From: Sphingosinicella xenopeptidilytica
GTDB taxonomy: Bacteria > Pseudomonadota > Alphaproteobacteria > Sphingomonadales > Sphingomonadaceae
Direction: 5' to 3'
Assembly: GCF_042676985.1 (NCBI RefSeq)
Contig: NZ_JBHTIK010000001.1
Coordinates: forward strand, 515,898-579,897
DNA: 64,000 nt
Under the pieces are notes generated by a model, which saw nothing but the letters and a program-made list of their open reading frames with translations, had not been told where the DNA came from and did not search any database. This document shows, piece by piece, positions 8,564 through 16,765 of the stretch (its first letter is position 1; the number at the start of each line of letters is the position of its first letter). Position numbers and translations under genes: made by a program.

Positions 8564-11083
8564 ATGAGCGGCACTGACCGCTCCGTCACTGCCGTTCTTG
8601 GGCCCACGAACACGGGCAAGACCCACCTCGCCGTCACCCGCATGTGCGCCCATTCCAGTGGGATGATCGGCTTTCCGCTGCGCCTGCTCGCGCGCGAGGT
8701 CTACGACCGGGTGGTGCAGATAAAGGGCGCCGCGCAGGTTGCGCTTGTCACGGGCGAGGAAAAGATCGTGCCCGCTGGCGCGCGTTATTTCCTGTGCACG
8801 GCCGAATCGATGCCTATGGACAGGGATGTCGCCTTCGTCGCGCTCGACGAGGCGCAGCTCGGCGCGGATGCCGAGCGCGGGCATGTGTTCACCGATCGAC
8901 TGCTCCACGTGCGCGGGCGCGATGAAACGATGATCCTGGGGTCGGATACGATCCGGCCGATCGTGCGCGCGCTGCTGCCGGATGCGGAAATCGTCGGCCG
9001 TCCGCGCTATTCGACGCTCAGCTACGTGGGGCCGAAAAAGCTATCGCGCCTGCCCAAGCGCAGCGCGGTCGTCGCGTTCAGCGCGGAGGATGTCTACGGC
9101 CTTGCCGAGATGATCCGCCGGCAGAAGGGCGGCGCGGCGGTGGTGATGGGCGGGCTGTCCCCGCGCACGCGCAACGCGCAGGTGGAGCTCTACCAGTCGG
9201 GAGAGGTCGATTATCTGGTGGCGACGGATGCCATCGGCATGGGCCTCAACATGGATATCGCGCACGTCGCCTTCGCTGCGCTCACCAAGTTCGATGGCAA
9301 GCGCGTGCGGCGGCTGCGCCCCGCCGAAATGGCGCAGATCGCCGGGCGCGCCGGGCGTTATCAGACCGACGGCAGCTTCGGCCCGCTCGCCATGAGCGAC
9401 GACGACGGGCCTGTTTTCGAACCCGCCGAGGTGGAGGCGATCGAGGCGCATACGTTCCCGGCGCTCGAGCGGCTGGTGTGGCGCAACGCGCGGCTCGATT
9501 TCGGCTCGCTCGGGCGGCTCATCGCCTCGCTTGGCGTGCGGCCGGAGCACGCGCGGCTCACGCGCTCCGACGACGAGGTCGATTTCCAGGTGCTGAAGCG
9601 CCTTGCCCGCGAAGACTGGATCATCGCGCGCGCGAACAGCCCGGCGCGGCTGCAGCGGCTGTGGGCCGTGTGCGGCCTCCCGGATTACCGCAAGACCGGG
9701 CCGGACACGCACGCCCGGTTCATCGCGCGCATCTATGGCCATCTTACCGAGGGCGCGGGGCGGATCCCCACGGACTGGGTGGCGGGGGAACTGGCGCGGC
9801 TCGACGATGTGCAGGGCGATATCGAGGTGCTGGCGAACCGCATCGCCGCCGCGCGCACATGGACGTTCGCGGCGCACCGGCCGGACTGGCTCGTCGATCC
9901 GCAGGCCTGGACGCAGCGTTCACGGGAGATCGAGGATCGGCTTTCGGATGCGCTCCACCAGCGGCTGACGCAGCGCTTCGTCGATCGCCGCACCTCGGTG
10001 CTGATGCGCGAGCTTTCGGCGCGGGGCCATCTGCTGCCCACCGAGATCGACGAGGACGGTGCCGTCGTCGTGGGCGGCGAGGAGATCGGGCGTTTGACCG
10101 GTTTCCGTTTTGAAGCCGATCCCGCCGCGCGGGCGGGCGAGAAGCGCCGGTTGCTTGCCGCTGCGGACCGCCGTCTCGCGGGCGAACTGGTGCGCCGCGC
10201 GGGGCTGCTCGCGGCCTGCGAGGACAATGCGCTCGCGCTCGAATTCAACGGGTCGCTGCCGCCGCGTATCCTCTGGAATGGCGCGCGCGTCGGCTATCTC
10301 TCACGCGGTCCCGATCCGCTCAGTCCGCGCGTGCGGCTCGATCGCAGCCTTGCCGATCTCGATCCCGCCTCGCGCGCCGCCGTGCGCGTCCGGCTGGAAG
10401 CGTGGTTCGCCGGGCGTGTCGAGCGCCACCTCGGCCCGCTCCTGAAGCTCAAGGCCCGCGTCGACCGAGACGCCTCCCCGGCGCTCCGCGGCCTCGTCGT
10501 CCAGTTGACGCAGGGTCTCGGTTGTCTCGCCCGCGCGCCCACGCTCCCCCTCCTCTCCGACCTCGGTGAGGCCGACAACGCGCTCCTCTACCGCAGCGGC
10601 GTCCGGGTAGGCGCCACCCACGTCTATTTCCCCGATCTCCTCCGCCCCGAACCGACGCGCTGGCGCCTCGCGCTCTGGGCGGTGAGCAGCGGCCTCGAAA
10701 CCGCGCCCCCGCCGCCCGCGCCCGGGCGCGTCTCCGTACCCATCGACGAAAACACCCCGCGCGCTTTCTACGAGGTCGCCGGCTTCTGGCCGATCGTCAC
10801 CGATGCCGTCCGCGTCGACATGGTCGAGCGGCTGGTGAAGGCGATGCACAAACAGCGCCGCGGCTCCACGCCGTTCGTGCCCGATACGCTGTGGACGCAA
10901 AGCCTCGGCCTTTCGCAGAAGAGCTTCAGCCAGTTGATGCGCGCGCTCGGCTACCGCAGCGTGCAGCAGGAAGGCCGCACGACCTTCGCGTGGCGCGGGG
11001 TGCCTGCGAAACGCGCCGCAACCCGCGCCGCGCCGCAAAACCATTCGCCCTTCGCTGTTCTCGCCACCATGAAGAAAGGATGA
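8564..11083 (+). CDS. SUV3-like DExH RNA helicase
   Basis: An 839-residue helicase of the mitochondrial SUV3 type found in alphaproteobacteria. Walker A is GPTNTGKTH at the very N-terminus, followed by GFPLRLLAREVYDR, the DExH box ALDEAQ, and helicase C motifs TDAIGMGLNMDI and QIAGRAGRYQTDGSFG. The long C-terminal half is family-typical but poorly characterised. The ATG at 8564 has AGGAAG seven bases upstream, preferred over the GTG at 8558. The stop overlaps the S4 gene, starting the helicase-S4-fdxA-carD string. Confidence 0.93.
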   Translation: MSGTDRSVTAVLGPTNTGKTHLAVTRMCAHSSGMIGFPLRLLAREVYDRVVQIKGAAQVALVTGEEKIVPAGARYFLCTAESMPMDRDVAFVALDEAQLGADAERGHVFTDRLLHVRGRDETMILGSDTIRPIVRALLPDAEIVGRPRYSTLSYVGPKKLSRLPKRSAVVAFSAEDVYGLAEMIRRQKGGAAVVMGGLSPRTRNAQVELYQSGEVDYLVATDAIGMGLNMDIAHVAFAALTKFDGKRVRRLRPAEMAQIAGRAGRYQTDGSFGPLAMSDDDGPVFEPAEVEAIEAHTFPALERLVWRNARLDFGSLGRLIASLGVRPEHARLTRSDDEVDFQVLKRLAREDWIIARANSPARLQRLWAVCGLPDYRKTGPDTHARFIARIYGHLTEGAGRIPTDWVAGELARLDDVQGDIEVLANRIAAARTWTFAAHRPDWLVDPQAWTQRSREIEDRLSDALHQRLTQRFVDRRTSVLMRELSARGHLLPTEIDEDGAVVVGGEEIGRLTGFRFEADPAARAGEKRRLLAAADRRLAGELVRRAGLLAACEDNALALEFNGSLPPRILWNGARVGYLSRGPDPLSPRVRLDRSLADLDPASRAAVRVRLEAWFAGRVERHLGPLLKLKARVDRDASPALRGLVVQLTQGLGCLARAPTLPLLSDLGEADNALLYRSGVRVGATHVYFPDLLRPEPTRWRLALWAVSSGLETAPPPPAPGRVSVPIDENTPRAFYEVAGFWPIVTDAVRVDMVERLVKAMHKQRRGSTPFVPDTLWTQSLGLSQKSFSQLMRALGYRSVQQEGRTTFAWRGVPAKRAATRAAPQNHSPFAVLATMKKG

Positions 11084-11394
11084 TGCCCTTGGTATTCGGA
11101 CCCGCGCTTCGTCTCGACAAATGGCTCTGGTACGCGCGCTGCACCCAGTCCCGCAGCGAAGCGCAGAACCTGTGCGAAAGCCGCCGCCTCCGTATGGACG
11201 GCCGCGTCATCGACCGCGCCTCGGCGCGCGTGAGGCCCGGCGCCGTGCTCAGCTACACGCGCGGTGGCGAGGTACATATCGTGCGGGTGGAAGCCCTTGC
11301 CGAACGGCGCGGCCCTTATTCCGAGGCGTGCCAACTCTACACTGATCTCACGCCGGACTCAGGTGGATTGACGCCGGCCACCGTCGCTGTGTAG
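11083..11394 (+). CDS. RNA-binding S4 domain protein (Hsp15-like)
   Basis: A 103-residue S4-domain protein. RLDKWLWYARCTQSRSEAQNL and a following LRMDGRVIDRASARVRPG match the alpha-L fold of Hsp15, a heat-shock protein that in E. coli binds free 50S subunits carrying nascent chains. Two tandem in-frame ATGs (11080 and 11083) overlap the helicase stop; either may be used. The tight coupling to an RNA helicase suggests a shared role in RNA or ribosome handling. Confidence 0.88.
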   Translation: MPLVFGPALRLDKWLWYARCTQSRSEAQNLCESRRLRMDGRVIDRASARVRPGAVLSYTRGGEVHIVRVEALAERRGPYSEACQLYTDLTPDSGGLTPATVAV

Positions 11395-11436
11395 CAGACG
11401 CGGGAAACACGCCGTCCGTTTTGAAGGTGACACGCG

Positions 11437-11766
11437 ATGACCTATGTGGTGACCGAAGCCTGCATCAAGTGCAAGTATATGGACTGCGTGGAAGTCTGTC
11501 CGGTGGATTGCTTCTACGAGGGCGAGAACATGCTCGTCATCAACCCCAACGAGTGTATCGATTGCGGCGTGTGCGAGCCGGAATGCCCCGCCGAGGCGAT
11601 TCTGCCGGATACCGAAGACGGGCTTGACCAGTGGCTGGAGCTGAACGCCACCTATTCGGCGCAGTGGCCGAACATCACGGCCAAGAAGGATGCGCCCGAC
11701 GACGCGGACGCTCACAAGGGTGAAGCGGGCAAGTTCGAGAAGTATTTTTCTTCCAATCCGGGCTGA
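11437..11766 (+). CDS. fdxA: Ferredoxin FdxA (7Fe-8S type)
   Basis: A 109-residue electron carrier. The first cluster ligands are in CIKCKYMDCVEVCPVDCF and the second set in CIDCGVCEPECP. The extra cysteine and the spacing fit the 3Fe-4S plus 4Fe-4S arrangement of alphaproteobacterial FdxA. The acidic C-terminus after residue 65 (KKDAPDDADAHKGE) is normal. It lies 42 nt after the S4 gene and is probably in the same operon. Confidence 0.95.
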   Translation: MTYVVTEACIKCKYMDCVEVCPVDCFYEGENMLVINPNECIDCGVCEPECPAEAILPDTEDGLDQWLELNATYSAQWPNITAKKDAPDDADAHKGEAGKFEKYFSSNPG

Positions 11767-11798
11767 TTTCGCTCCGGCTGCGCCTGATTGACGCAGAT

Positions 11799-11825
11799 TC
11801 GGCGTAGCGCCGACGTCATTTTTCT
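11799..11825 (+). terminator. Weak intrinsic terminator after fdxA
   Basis: A TCGGCG-TAG-CGCCGA hairpin at 11799-11813 is followed a few bases later by a run of five T. The stem is short and the T-run is offset, so it may only attenuate read-through towards carD. Confidence 0.4.
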
Positions 11826-12034
11826 GTTATATAAGCTTCGTTGAGCGCAGTTTTGCGGGCTTTTTAGTCCCCTGAACGGCGCTCTTGCTTTGTATAATCA
11901 ACTGCGCGCGGTCGTACCTGCCGGCCGCCCGCCCGAACGCAGGGTCGCGGCAGGACAATCTGAATTTTTCGTGCACCCGGCCCATTCGGGAGCACGTCCG
12001 CGCTCTTTGAACATCTGACGAAGGAACCAAATCT

Positions 12035-12574
12035 ATGGCAGCAAAGGCACCTGGCTTCAGCGTTGGCGACCATGTCGTTTATCCGAAGCATGGCGTCGGC
12101 CGGATTGTCGAACTCCAGGCGACCGAAATCGCGGGCGCAAAGCTGGAGCTCTACGTGTTGCGCTTCGAAAAGGAGCGCATGACGCTCCGCGTGCCCATGA
12201 ACAAGGCCGAAGCCGTGGGTATGCGCAAGCTTTCGAGCCAGGCGACGCTCGCCGACGCGATGACGACGCTGAAGGGCAAGCCCAAGGTGAAGCGCACCAT
12301 GTGGTCGCGCCGGGCGCAGGAATATGAAGCGAAGATCAACTCGGGTGACCTCGTTTCGATCGCCGAGGTGGTTCGCGACCTGCACCGCGCCGAAGACCAG
12401 CCCGAGCAGAGCTACTCCGAGCGCCAGATTTACGAAGCGGCGATCGGCCGCCTCGCCCGCGAACTCGCTGCCATGGAAGGCGTCGACGAGGCTGCGGCGC
12501 AGACCAAGATCGAGGAAGTGCTCATGAAGAAGCTCGCCGGGGCGAAAGCACAGCAGGACGCTGTCGCGGCCTGA
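12035..12574 (+). CDS. CarD family transcriptional regulator
   Basis: A 179-residue CarD/CdnL-type protein. The N-terminal RNA-polymerase-interacting domain starts FSVGDHVVYPKHGVGRI and continues with YVLRFEKERMTLRVP. The C-terminal helical DNA-binding domain includes MWSRRAQEYEAKINSGD and YSERQIYEAAIGRLARELA. CarD proteins stabilise the open promoter complex, mostly at rRNA promoters. The upstream 268 nt (11767-12034) contain a TTATATAAG box at about 11825 that may belong to its promoter. A clear terminator follows. Confidence 0.94.
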   Translation: MAAKAPGFSVGDHVVYPKHGVGRIVELQATEIAGAKLELYVLRFEKERMTLRVPMNKAEAVGMRKLSSQATLADAMTTLKGKPKVKRTMWSRRAQEYEAKINSGDLVSIAEVVRDLHRAEDQPEQSYSERQIYEAAIGRLARELAAMEGVDEAAAQTKIEEVLMKKLAGAKAQQDAVAA

Positions 12575-12595
12575 TGGCGGCATCTATTTTCAGTT

Positions 12596-12628
12596 AAAAA
12601 AGGGCGATCCGAAAGGGTCGCCCTTTTT
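12596..12628 (+). terminator. Intrinsic terminator after carD
   Basis: GGGCGATCC and GGGTCGCCC form a nine-pair stem with one G-T pair and a GAAA loop, followed by TTTTT and preceded by AAAAAA, so it can act on both strands. Confidence 0.9.
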
Positions 12629-12730
12629 CGTTGGGCCACTGCTGATCGGCTGTTGCGGTCAGCGATTTTCCCTGCTAGAGGCCCACGCCTTGCCAGTCGG
12701 CAGAGCGCAAATGCGTCCTGCTTTTCACGT

Positions 12731-12817
12731 GCGGTCGTGGCGGAACTGGTAGACGCGCAGCGTTGAGGTCGCTGTGGCCGAAAGGCCGTGGAAGTTCGAG
12801 TCTTCTCGACCGCACCA
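12731..12817 (+). tRNA. tRNA-Leu (anticodon GAG)
   Basis: The acceptor arms GCGGTCG and CGACCGC pair fully and are followed by A and an encoded CCA. The anticodon loop TTGAGGT on the stem CAGCG/CGCTG gives anticodon GAG, reading CUC and CUU. A long variable arm (GTGGCC-GAAA-GGCCGTG) and the T-loop TTCGAGT mark it as a leucine, type II tRNA. Fragments of mobile elements begin within 300 bases downstream. Confidence 0.95.
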
Positions 12818-13062
12818 TTCAGTGTTAATGTATTGATATAGATGAGATTTTCTCTTCCTCTGCCAGAATATGGCCGAGTTTCAGGGGCTTTCGGACCCGG
12901 CTTCAAACCCCTACCAACACCCTTCGGTCTCTGGCCGCAGATACGCCCTCCAGAAATGGCCCGCGTCTCTTTTCAGTAAAAGCCCGGCCCCAGCTGCGAT
13001 ACTCAATTGCTGCGCATCTGCGGCACGAATGATGCAATGATCCCGGCTTTCGTCACGGAATT

Positions 13063-13085
13063 AAAAAGGGCTCCGTATGGAGCCC
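13063..13085 (-). terminator. Intrinsic terminator for the minus-strand recombinase remnant
   Basis: On the minus strand GGGCTCC-ATAC-GGAGCCC is a perfect seven-pair hairpin followed by TTTTT. It sits 24 nt past the stop of the recombinase fragment and is probably its original terminator, so the 3' end of that gene has survived intact. Confidence 0.8.
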
Positions 13086-13108
13086 GATTTATTCAGAATT
13101 ATATCGTG

Positions 13109-13420
13109 TCAGATAAATCCGAGTTGCCGTCGCTGGTCTTCCCAGTCTGATGAGAACGGTGTTGCGAGTAGCTTTTTCCGGGTCAGCGATACGCGCTGCC
13201 GCCCCTCAAGGATTGCTGTGACGATGTCGGGTGCAAGATACGACTGACGCATTCTGTCGGCGAGATGGCCACGACAGCGCCCGAGCCGTGCTGCAATCTG
13301 TGCAAGCGATCCTTTCCCCTCGAGAACTGTTTGCCGTGCAGCATGGGCCTCGGCGATGAGATCGATCAGACCGGAGTCCGTGTTGGTCGTTGCGCGCAAT
13401 GATGCGCTGAAGTTCCGTAT
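13109..13420 (-). pseudogene. Serine recombinase C-terminal remnant
   Basis: The translated segment LIDLIAEAHAARQ, then LAQIAARLGRCRGHLADRMRQ and LAPDIVTAILEGRQ, ending in SLTRKKLL, matches the C-terminal DNA-binding tail of large serine recombinases of phage and element origin in alphaproteobacteria. Only about 100 residues remain; the catalytic N-terminal domain is gone. Upstream the frame runs into unrelated sequence and an IS fragment. The open frame reaches 13582 but the part before 13420 shows no family similarity I recognise. Confidence 0.7.
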
Positions 13421-13552
13421 GAAGTGCATTTGGATCCGGAACTGCCAATGCTCTTGCTGTTGCGTGAGCTCGATCCAGACAGCCTTGCATCGCTGATGCA
13501 TCTTGCGCCCCCGATACATTCTGCACGGATGTATCATCGCGAAGAAAATCAC

Positions 13553-13641
13553 GACCTGCCGAAGCAAATCCGCCACCGGCAATCCAGTTTAGCCTGCTTC
13601 AACACAGCCGCAATCTGCTCCAAGGGAAGCCGTTTTTTCAC
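13553..13641 (-). pseudogene. IS3-family transposase OrfA remnant (frameshifted)
   Basis: From a GTG at 13641 the minus strand reads VKKRLPLEQIAAVLKQAKL, then after a frameshift LPVADLLRQV. Together these match the N-terminal helix-turn-helix of IS3-family OrfA (KRFxxEQIxxVLKQAExGxPVAELxRQ). About 30 residues survive and no OrfB is attached. This is a decayed insertion-sequence scrap next to the recombinase remnant. Confidence 0.6.
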
Positions 13642-13860
13642 TTCTCACAAGGGAAAATTCGTCGGAAATACTAACTTTGCAACCGGACCAATCATCGCGG
13701 GCAGTCCATCGGTGTGGGCTGTTGGTTGGGGCATGATGCCGCCCACCGTAAGGCGTAGAGCAAGCGGGCGAGCCGTGTCCTGACAGGGACATCAGCTCGA
13801 CACCTATGCGATTTATTCTTCAGTACCCAATTCACTGGACAGTAAATAGTCTTTCGGTGA

Positions 13861-13983
13861 GACACTAATCCATCCCATTTGGCGCTCCCCGTCGTGATCG
13901 GGTGCTTGAGCGTGGTGACGATCGGCTTCGCGCAAGCCGTCGCGCGCCGGATATCGGCACCTTACGTTCCTCAGGCTGAATAG
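13861..13983 (+). pseudogene. Truncated 3' end of a membrane transporter gene
   Basis: The frame reads LALPVVIGCLSVVTIGFAQ, one hydrophobic helix, then AVARRISAPYVPQAE and a stop at 13981-13983. It ends 9 nt before the racemase ATG and an in-frame TGA at 13858 closes it upstream. It looks like the last helix and basic cytoplasmic tail of a permease that once preceded the racemase gene; the rest has been deleted. The transporter family cannot be named from this. Confidence 0.5.
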
Positions 13984-13992
13984 GACCAGCGC

Positions 13993-14730
13993 ATGCGCAC
14001 GCCCCGTATCCATATCCTCACGCCTATTACCGGCGCGGACGCCTATGTGCCGTCCCAATTCGCCGACCTCGTGGGCACCTTCGTGACGATCAGCTGCTCG
14101 GCGATCTCTCGTGGCCCGGCGTCAATCGAAAGCGTGGCCGATGAAATGATGGCTGGCCCCGAGATCTTGCGATCCTGCCTCGCGCTTGCTGCGGACGGGG
14201 TCGAGGCGATTGTGATCGACTGTTTCGGCGATCCCGGCGTGGCGGCCGCGCGCGAGCTGCTTTCAATCCCCGTAATAGGTCCGGGACAATCCTCCTTGCA
14301 CCGGGCGGCCCAGCTTGCCGACCGCGTCGGCGTTGTCACTATGCTCGACAATGTCCTGCCTCTGGTACGCGATATGGGTCTGCGCGCGGGTTTGGACGGT
14401 CGGCTCTGTTCCGTGCGCGCGTTGGACATCCCGGTCCTGGCGCTCGAGGGTGAGCATTTTGCGCAGGCACTGCGCGAGCAGGCACTCGCGGCGGTCCGCG
14501 ACGATGGTGCCGAGGCGCTGATCCTCGGCTGCACCGGAATGTTCGGTGTGAGCGAGCGGTTGTCTACCTACCTGACCGGGGAGATTGGAACATATATTCC
14601 CGTCGTGGATCCGATAAGTTCAGCTGTTCTCGATGCCGTGGCATTGGCAAGACTGGGCCTGTCGCACAGCAAACGCGCTTACATCAATCCTCCGGCGCGT
14701 ACGCGAGAATCAATCCTCACTTTACGCTGA
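13993..14730 (+). CDS. Aspartate/glutamate (hydantoin-type) racemase family protein
   Basis: A 245-residue cofactor-independent racemase-like enzyme. The two cysteine loops of the family are visible: VIDCFGDPGVAAARELLSIPVIG with the first cysteine and LILGCTGMFG with the second, so both acid-base cysteines are kept. NxxT-like ILTPITGAD lies at the N-terminus. The closest relatives are hydantoin or Asp/Glu racemases. It is isolated between mobile-element fragments and follows a truncated permease gene, so its original pathway neighbours are lost. The gene itself is intact. Confidence 0.85.
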   Translation: MRTPRIHILTPITGADAYVPSQFADLVGTFVTISCSAISRGPASIESVADEMMAGPEILRSCLALAADGVEAIVIDCFGDPGVAAARELLSIPVIGPGQSSLHRAAQLADRVGVVTMLDNVLPLVRDMGLRAGLDGRLCSVRALDIPVLALEGEHFAQALREQALAAVRDDGAEALILGCTGMFGVSERLSTYLTGEIGTYIPVVDPISSAVLDAVALARLGLSHSKRAYINPPARTRESILTLR

Positions 14731-15075
14731 TTTGGTGAGCCTTGGCTTCGACGGTTCTCATATCCGTGTGGCGATCTTTGTGTGGAACCAGAGATGGGAT
14801 GAGGGTCACTAACCGAGAACCTCTCACACAAAAGCGGACCAGTTTTCAGGGGGGCAACAATTTCCATCGGCCCATGGCGCCTTTAAAGGACAAACTCCCT
14901 ATGAAGCCCTCCGTGAACGGCTATAATCGATGAACCGCCGTGTCTCGCCCGTCACCCAAGGCTACAAGAAATAAAGCACAGCCGGCTCCGCCAAACGAGC
15001 GCGGTTTTCACCGCGTTCGAGAGTCTGGAACGGACCGGGCAATCAAAAAACTGAACGAGTACGGCACCCTGCGCC
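14731..15075. other. Intergenic stretch with mobile-element debris
   Basis: No complete gene is seen. A transposase tail lies at 14856-14926 (separate entry). A 78-codon frame starting at 14940 runs into the convergent gene and resembles no family, so I do not call it. The rest shows no structure I can assign. Confidence 0.5.
14856..14926 (+). pseudogene. Transposase (integrase-core) C-terminal remnant
   Basis: The bases encode NNFHRP and, after a one-base deletion near 14873, HGAFKGQTPYEALRERL followed by TAA. The pattern RPHGxxxGxTPYEALRExL is the usual C-terminus of IS3/IS481-type DDE transposases. Only about 23 residues remain. Confidence 0.6.
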
Positions 15076-16104
15076 CTATTGTGGCGCGTATTGCAGAACG
15101 ACGAAACTGTCGGGATGATAATGCTCGTCGGGGTCTGCCTGCCCTTCCACGGCCCGCAGCGTGGAATCCGCAGTGACGACGTAGAGTCGGCCGTTCCGGT
15201 CGTCCATCGTCATCATCCGGGCATTGGCGCGGGTACCGATCGTTCCGAGGAGCTTATAGCCGTCCGGCCCGTCCTGACCGATTACGGTGAGATTGGCATC
15301 GACACCGTTCGAGGTCACGATCCGGCCGCGCGCGTCGTCCACCGCGAAGCCGTCGATGCCGCGCCCGATGGGGAGGGAGGCCACGACCTTGCCGTTGTCG
15401 GCATCGATCGCGAGGAAGCGCGGGTCCTCGCCCGTGCAGGCCGCGAGCAGGCGGTTGGTCTGCGGCTGGAACCGCACCTTCGACACGTTGCAAGGCATGG
15501 GCCAGCGCGCCTGTTCATCGAGCGTCTTGCCGTCCAGCTTCAGGATCAGGCGATCGTAGCGGACGGGTGCAAACAGGTAGCCTTTACCGTCGTTCGCCGG
15601 GTCGTCCATCTTGCGGAACGGAAACCGGCGCGTTTCGAGCAGCTTTCCTGTCGCGGCATCGAGCGTGAACCATGTGCTGTGCGTCTTGCCGGTGGCCGTG
15701 ATCGCGTGTATTCGCGCCGTGGACGCGTCGTAGACGGCGCTGTTGAGGCCGCTTTCCTTCGACAGTTCCAGGCGGGCGACAGGGGCTAGCGTCCCCAGAT
15801 CGAAGCTGAGCAGGGAGCCATCTGTCATCGCGCTGTAGCCGCGGCCGTGCTGCGGGATCAGAAGCGGGCCGTTGGCCCCGACGGAATTGCCGACGGTGGC
15901 GAGGATGGTCTTGCGATCGACGTCGAAAACGGTGAGGCCATCCTTGTCGCGCGCGATGAAGAGGCGGGACGTGCCGGGTTCCAACTTCGCATAGTCCCAG
16001 TCCGTATCCGTGCTGGGCAACGTCGTGACGTCGCTCAGTGTGTAAAGTAGCCCGCCATCGGGTGTGGAAGCGGCCATTGCGAGAAACAGGGTGCCGAGAA
16101 ACAT
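15076..16104 (-). CDS. Secreted YncE-like beta-propeller protein
   Basis: A 342-residue protein beginning with a short hydrophobic leader (MFLGTLFLAMAAS). Repeated blades carry motifs such as SRLFIARDKDGLTVFDVDRKT, NRLLAACTGEDPRFLAIDADNG and GRLYVVTADSTLRAV, a seven-bladed propeller pattern of the YncE/PQQ-like type. No enzymatic residues are evident; such proteins usually bind ligands or partners in the periplasm. It lies 57 nt downstream of another secreted protein gene in the same direction and is probably controlled with it. Confidence 0.72.
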   Translation of the reverse strand: MFLGTLFLAMAASTPDGGLLYTLSDVTTLPSTDTDWDYAKLEPGTSRLFIARDKDGLTVFDVDRKTILATVGNSVGANGPLLIPQHGRGYSAMTDGSLLSFDLGTLAPVARLELSKESGLNSAVYDASTARIHAITATGKTHSTWFTLDAATGKLLETRRFPFRKMDDPANDGKGYLFAPVRYDRLILKLDGKTLDEQARWPMPCNVSKVRFQPQTNRLLAACTGEDPRFLAIDADNGKVVASLPIGRGIDGFAVDDARGRIVTSNGVDANLTVIGQDGPDGYKLLGTIGTRANARMMTMDDRNGRLYVVTADSTLRAVEGQADPDEHYHPDSFVVLQYAPQ

Positions 16105-16161
16105 GGAGGAACCTTTCTGTCGTGATCGTCGTAGAGATCGGAGGGCGGAATCGCGGCGCGA

Positions 16162-16539
16162 TCAGGGTTTCGGATCGGCGGGCAGGGTGATCTGGAACAA
16201 CCTGCAATACTCCCCAATCATTGCGCCGTCGTCTGCCTTCACGACCACGGTTTCGCCGCGCTCGTAGGCGCGCACGGCCAGCATGACCATCGCCCGCTCG
16301 TGATCCGGAAAGATCAGTCCGGGAAGCTTGCGGCATTTTTCGGGAAGCCACGCATCGTCGGCCATACCGATCCAGAAGATATTGCGATAGGCGGGGTGAT
16401 CCGGATCGACGGTGACGGCGCTGATGCCGACAATCCGCGTCTTCGTCCAGTACTGTGCGGCGCTTGCAGGCGCAGCAGCAGCGGTCAAGGCTGCAACCAG
16501 TGCAAATACAGCCGGTTTTCCCAAGCGTCGCCGCGCCAC
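16162..16539 (-). CDS. Secreted hypothetical protein, 125 aa
   Basis: The N-terminus is a typical signal peptide (MARRRLGKPAVFALVAAL, then AAAAPASA with a likely cleavage after ASA). The mature part has two cysteines (EKCRKLPG and GEYCRLF) that could form a disulfide. I do not recognise the family. It is the first gene of a two-gene minus-strand unit with the propeller gene. A 17-bp LysR-type dyad (16625-16641) lies 86 nt before the start. Confidence 0.65.
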   Translation of the reverse strand: MARRRLGKPAVFALVAALTAAAAPASAAQYWTKTRIVGISAVTVDPDHPAYRNIFWIGMADDAWLPEKCRKLPGLIFPDHERAMVMLAVRAYERGETVVVKADDGAMIGEYCRLFQITLPADPKP

Positions 16540-16624
16540 GGATGGTTTCTCCTCGCCGTTCCCTTCAGCATGCAGGGTATCCCGAAGATGTCGGCCCGTT
16601 TCAGGTGCGAAGTGCGTAAATCAT

Positions 16625-16641
16625 GGTGTGCAGCGGACACC
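16625..16641. promoter_or_regulatory. LysR-type operator dyad GGTGT-N7-ACACC (site 1)
   Basis: Perfect five-base arms with a T-N11-A core, 86 nt upstream of the minus-strand start at 16539. It is one of eight related sites in the 15-44 kb island. Confidence 0.7.
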
Positions 16642-16659
16642 GGCGCGCGGGTTCGGCAT

Positions 16660-16676
16660 GGTGCCTTCCCGGCAAC
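16660..16676. promoter_or_regulatory. LysR-type operator dyad GGTGC-N7-GCAAC (site 2)
   Basis: One mismatch in the arms, T-N11-A core kept, 90 nt before the serine hydrolase start at 16766 and 35 bp from site 1. Confidence 0.62.
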
Positions 16677-16765
16677 AGAAGCCATTCGTTTGGCACCTAT
16701 GGACCGGCACCAACGGACCTATCCTCCGCAGTTCCACGGCAGGTCTGGTAATGGGGGAGCGGACG

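Noticed and set aside
13424..13783. A 119-codon plus-strand frame in the mobile-element debris
   Set aside because: No family resemblance; it lies across the recombinase and IS3 remnants, which explain the sequence on the minus strand.
14940..15176. A 78-codon plus-strand frame after the transposase tail
   Set aside because: It overlaps the 3' end of the propeller gene, has no clear ribosome-binding site and no recognisable motif.
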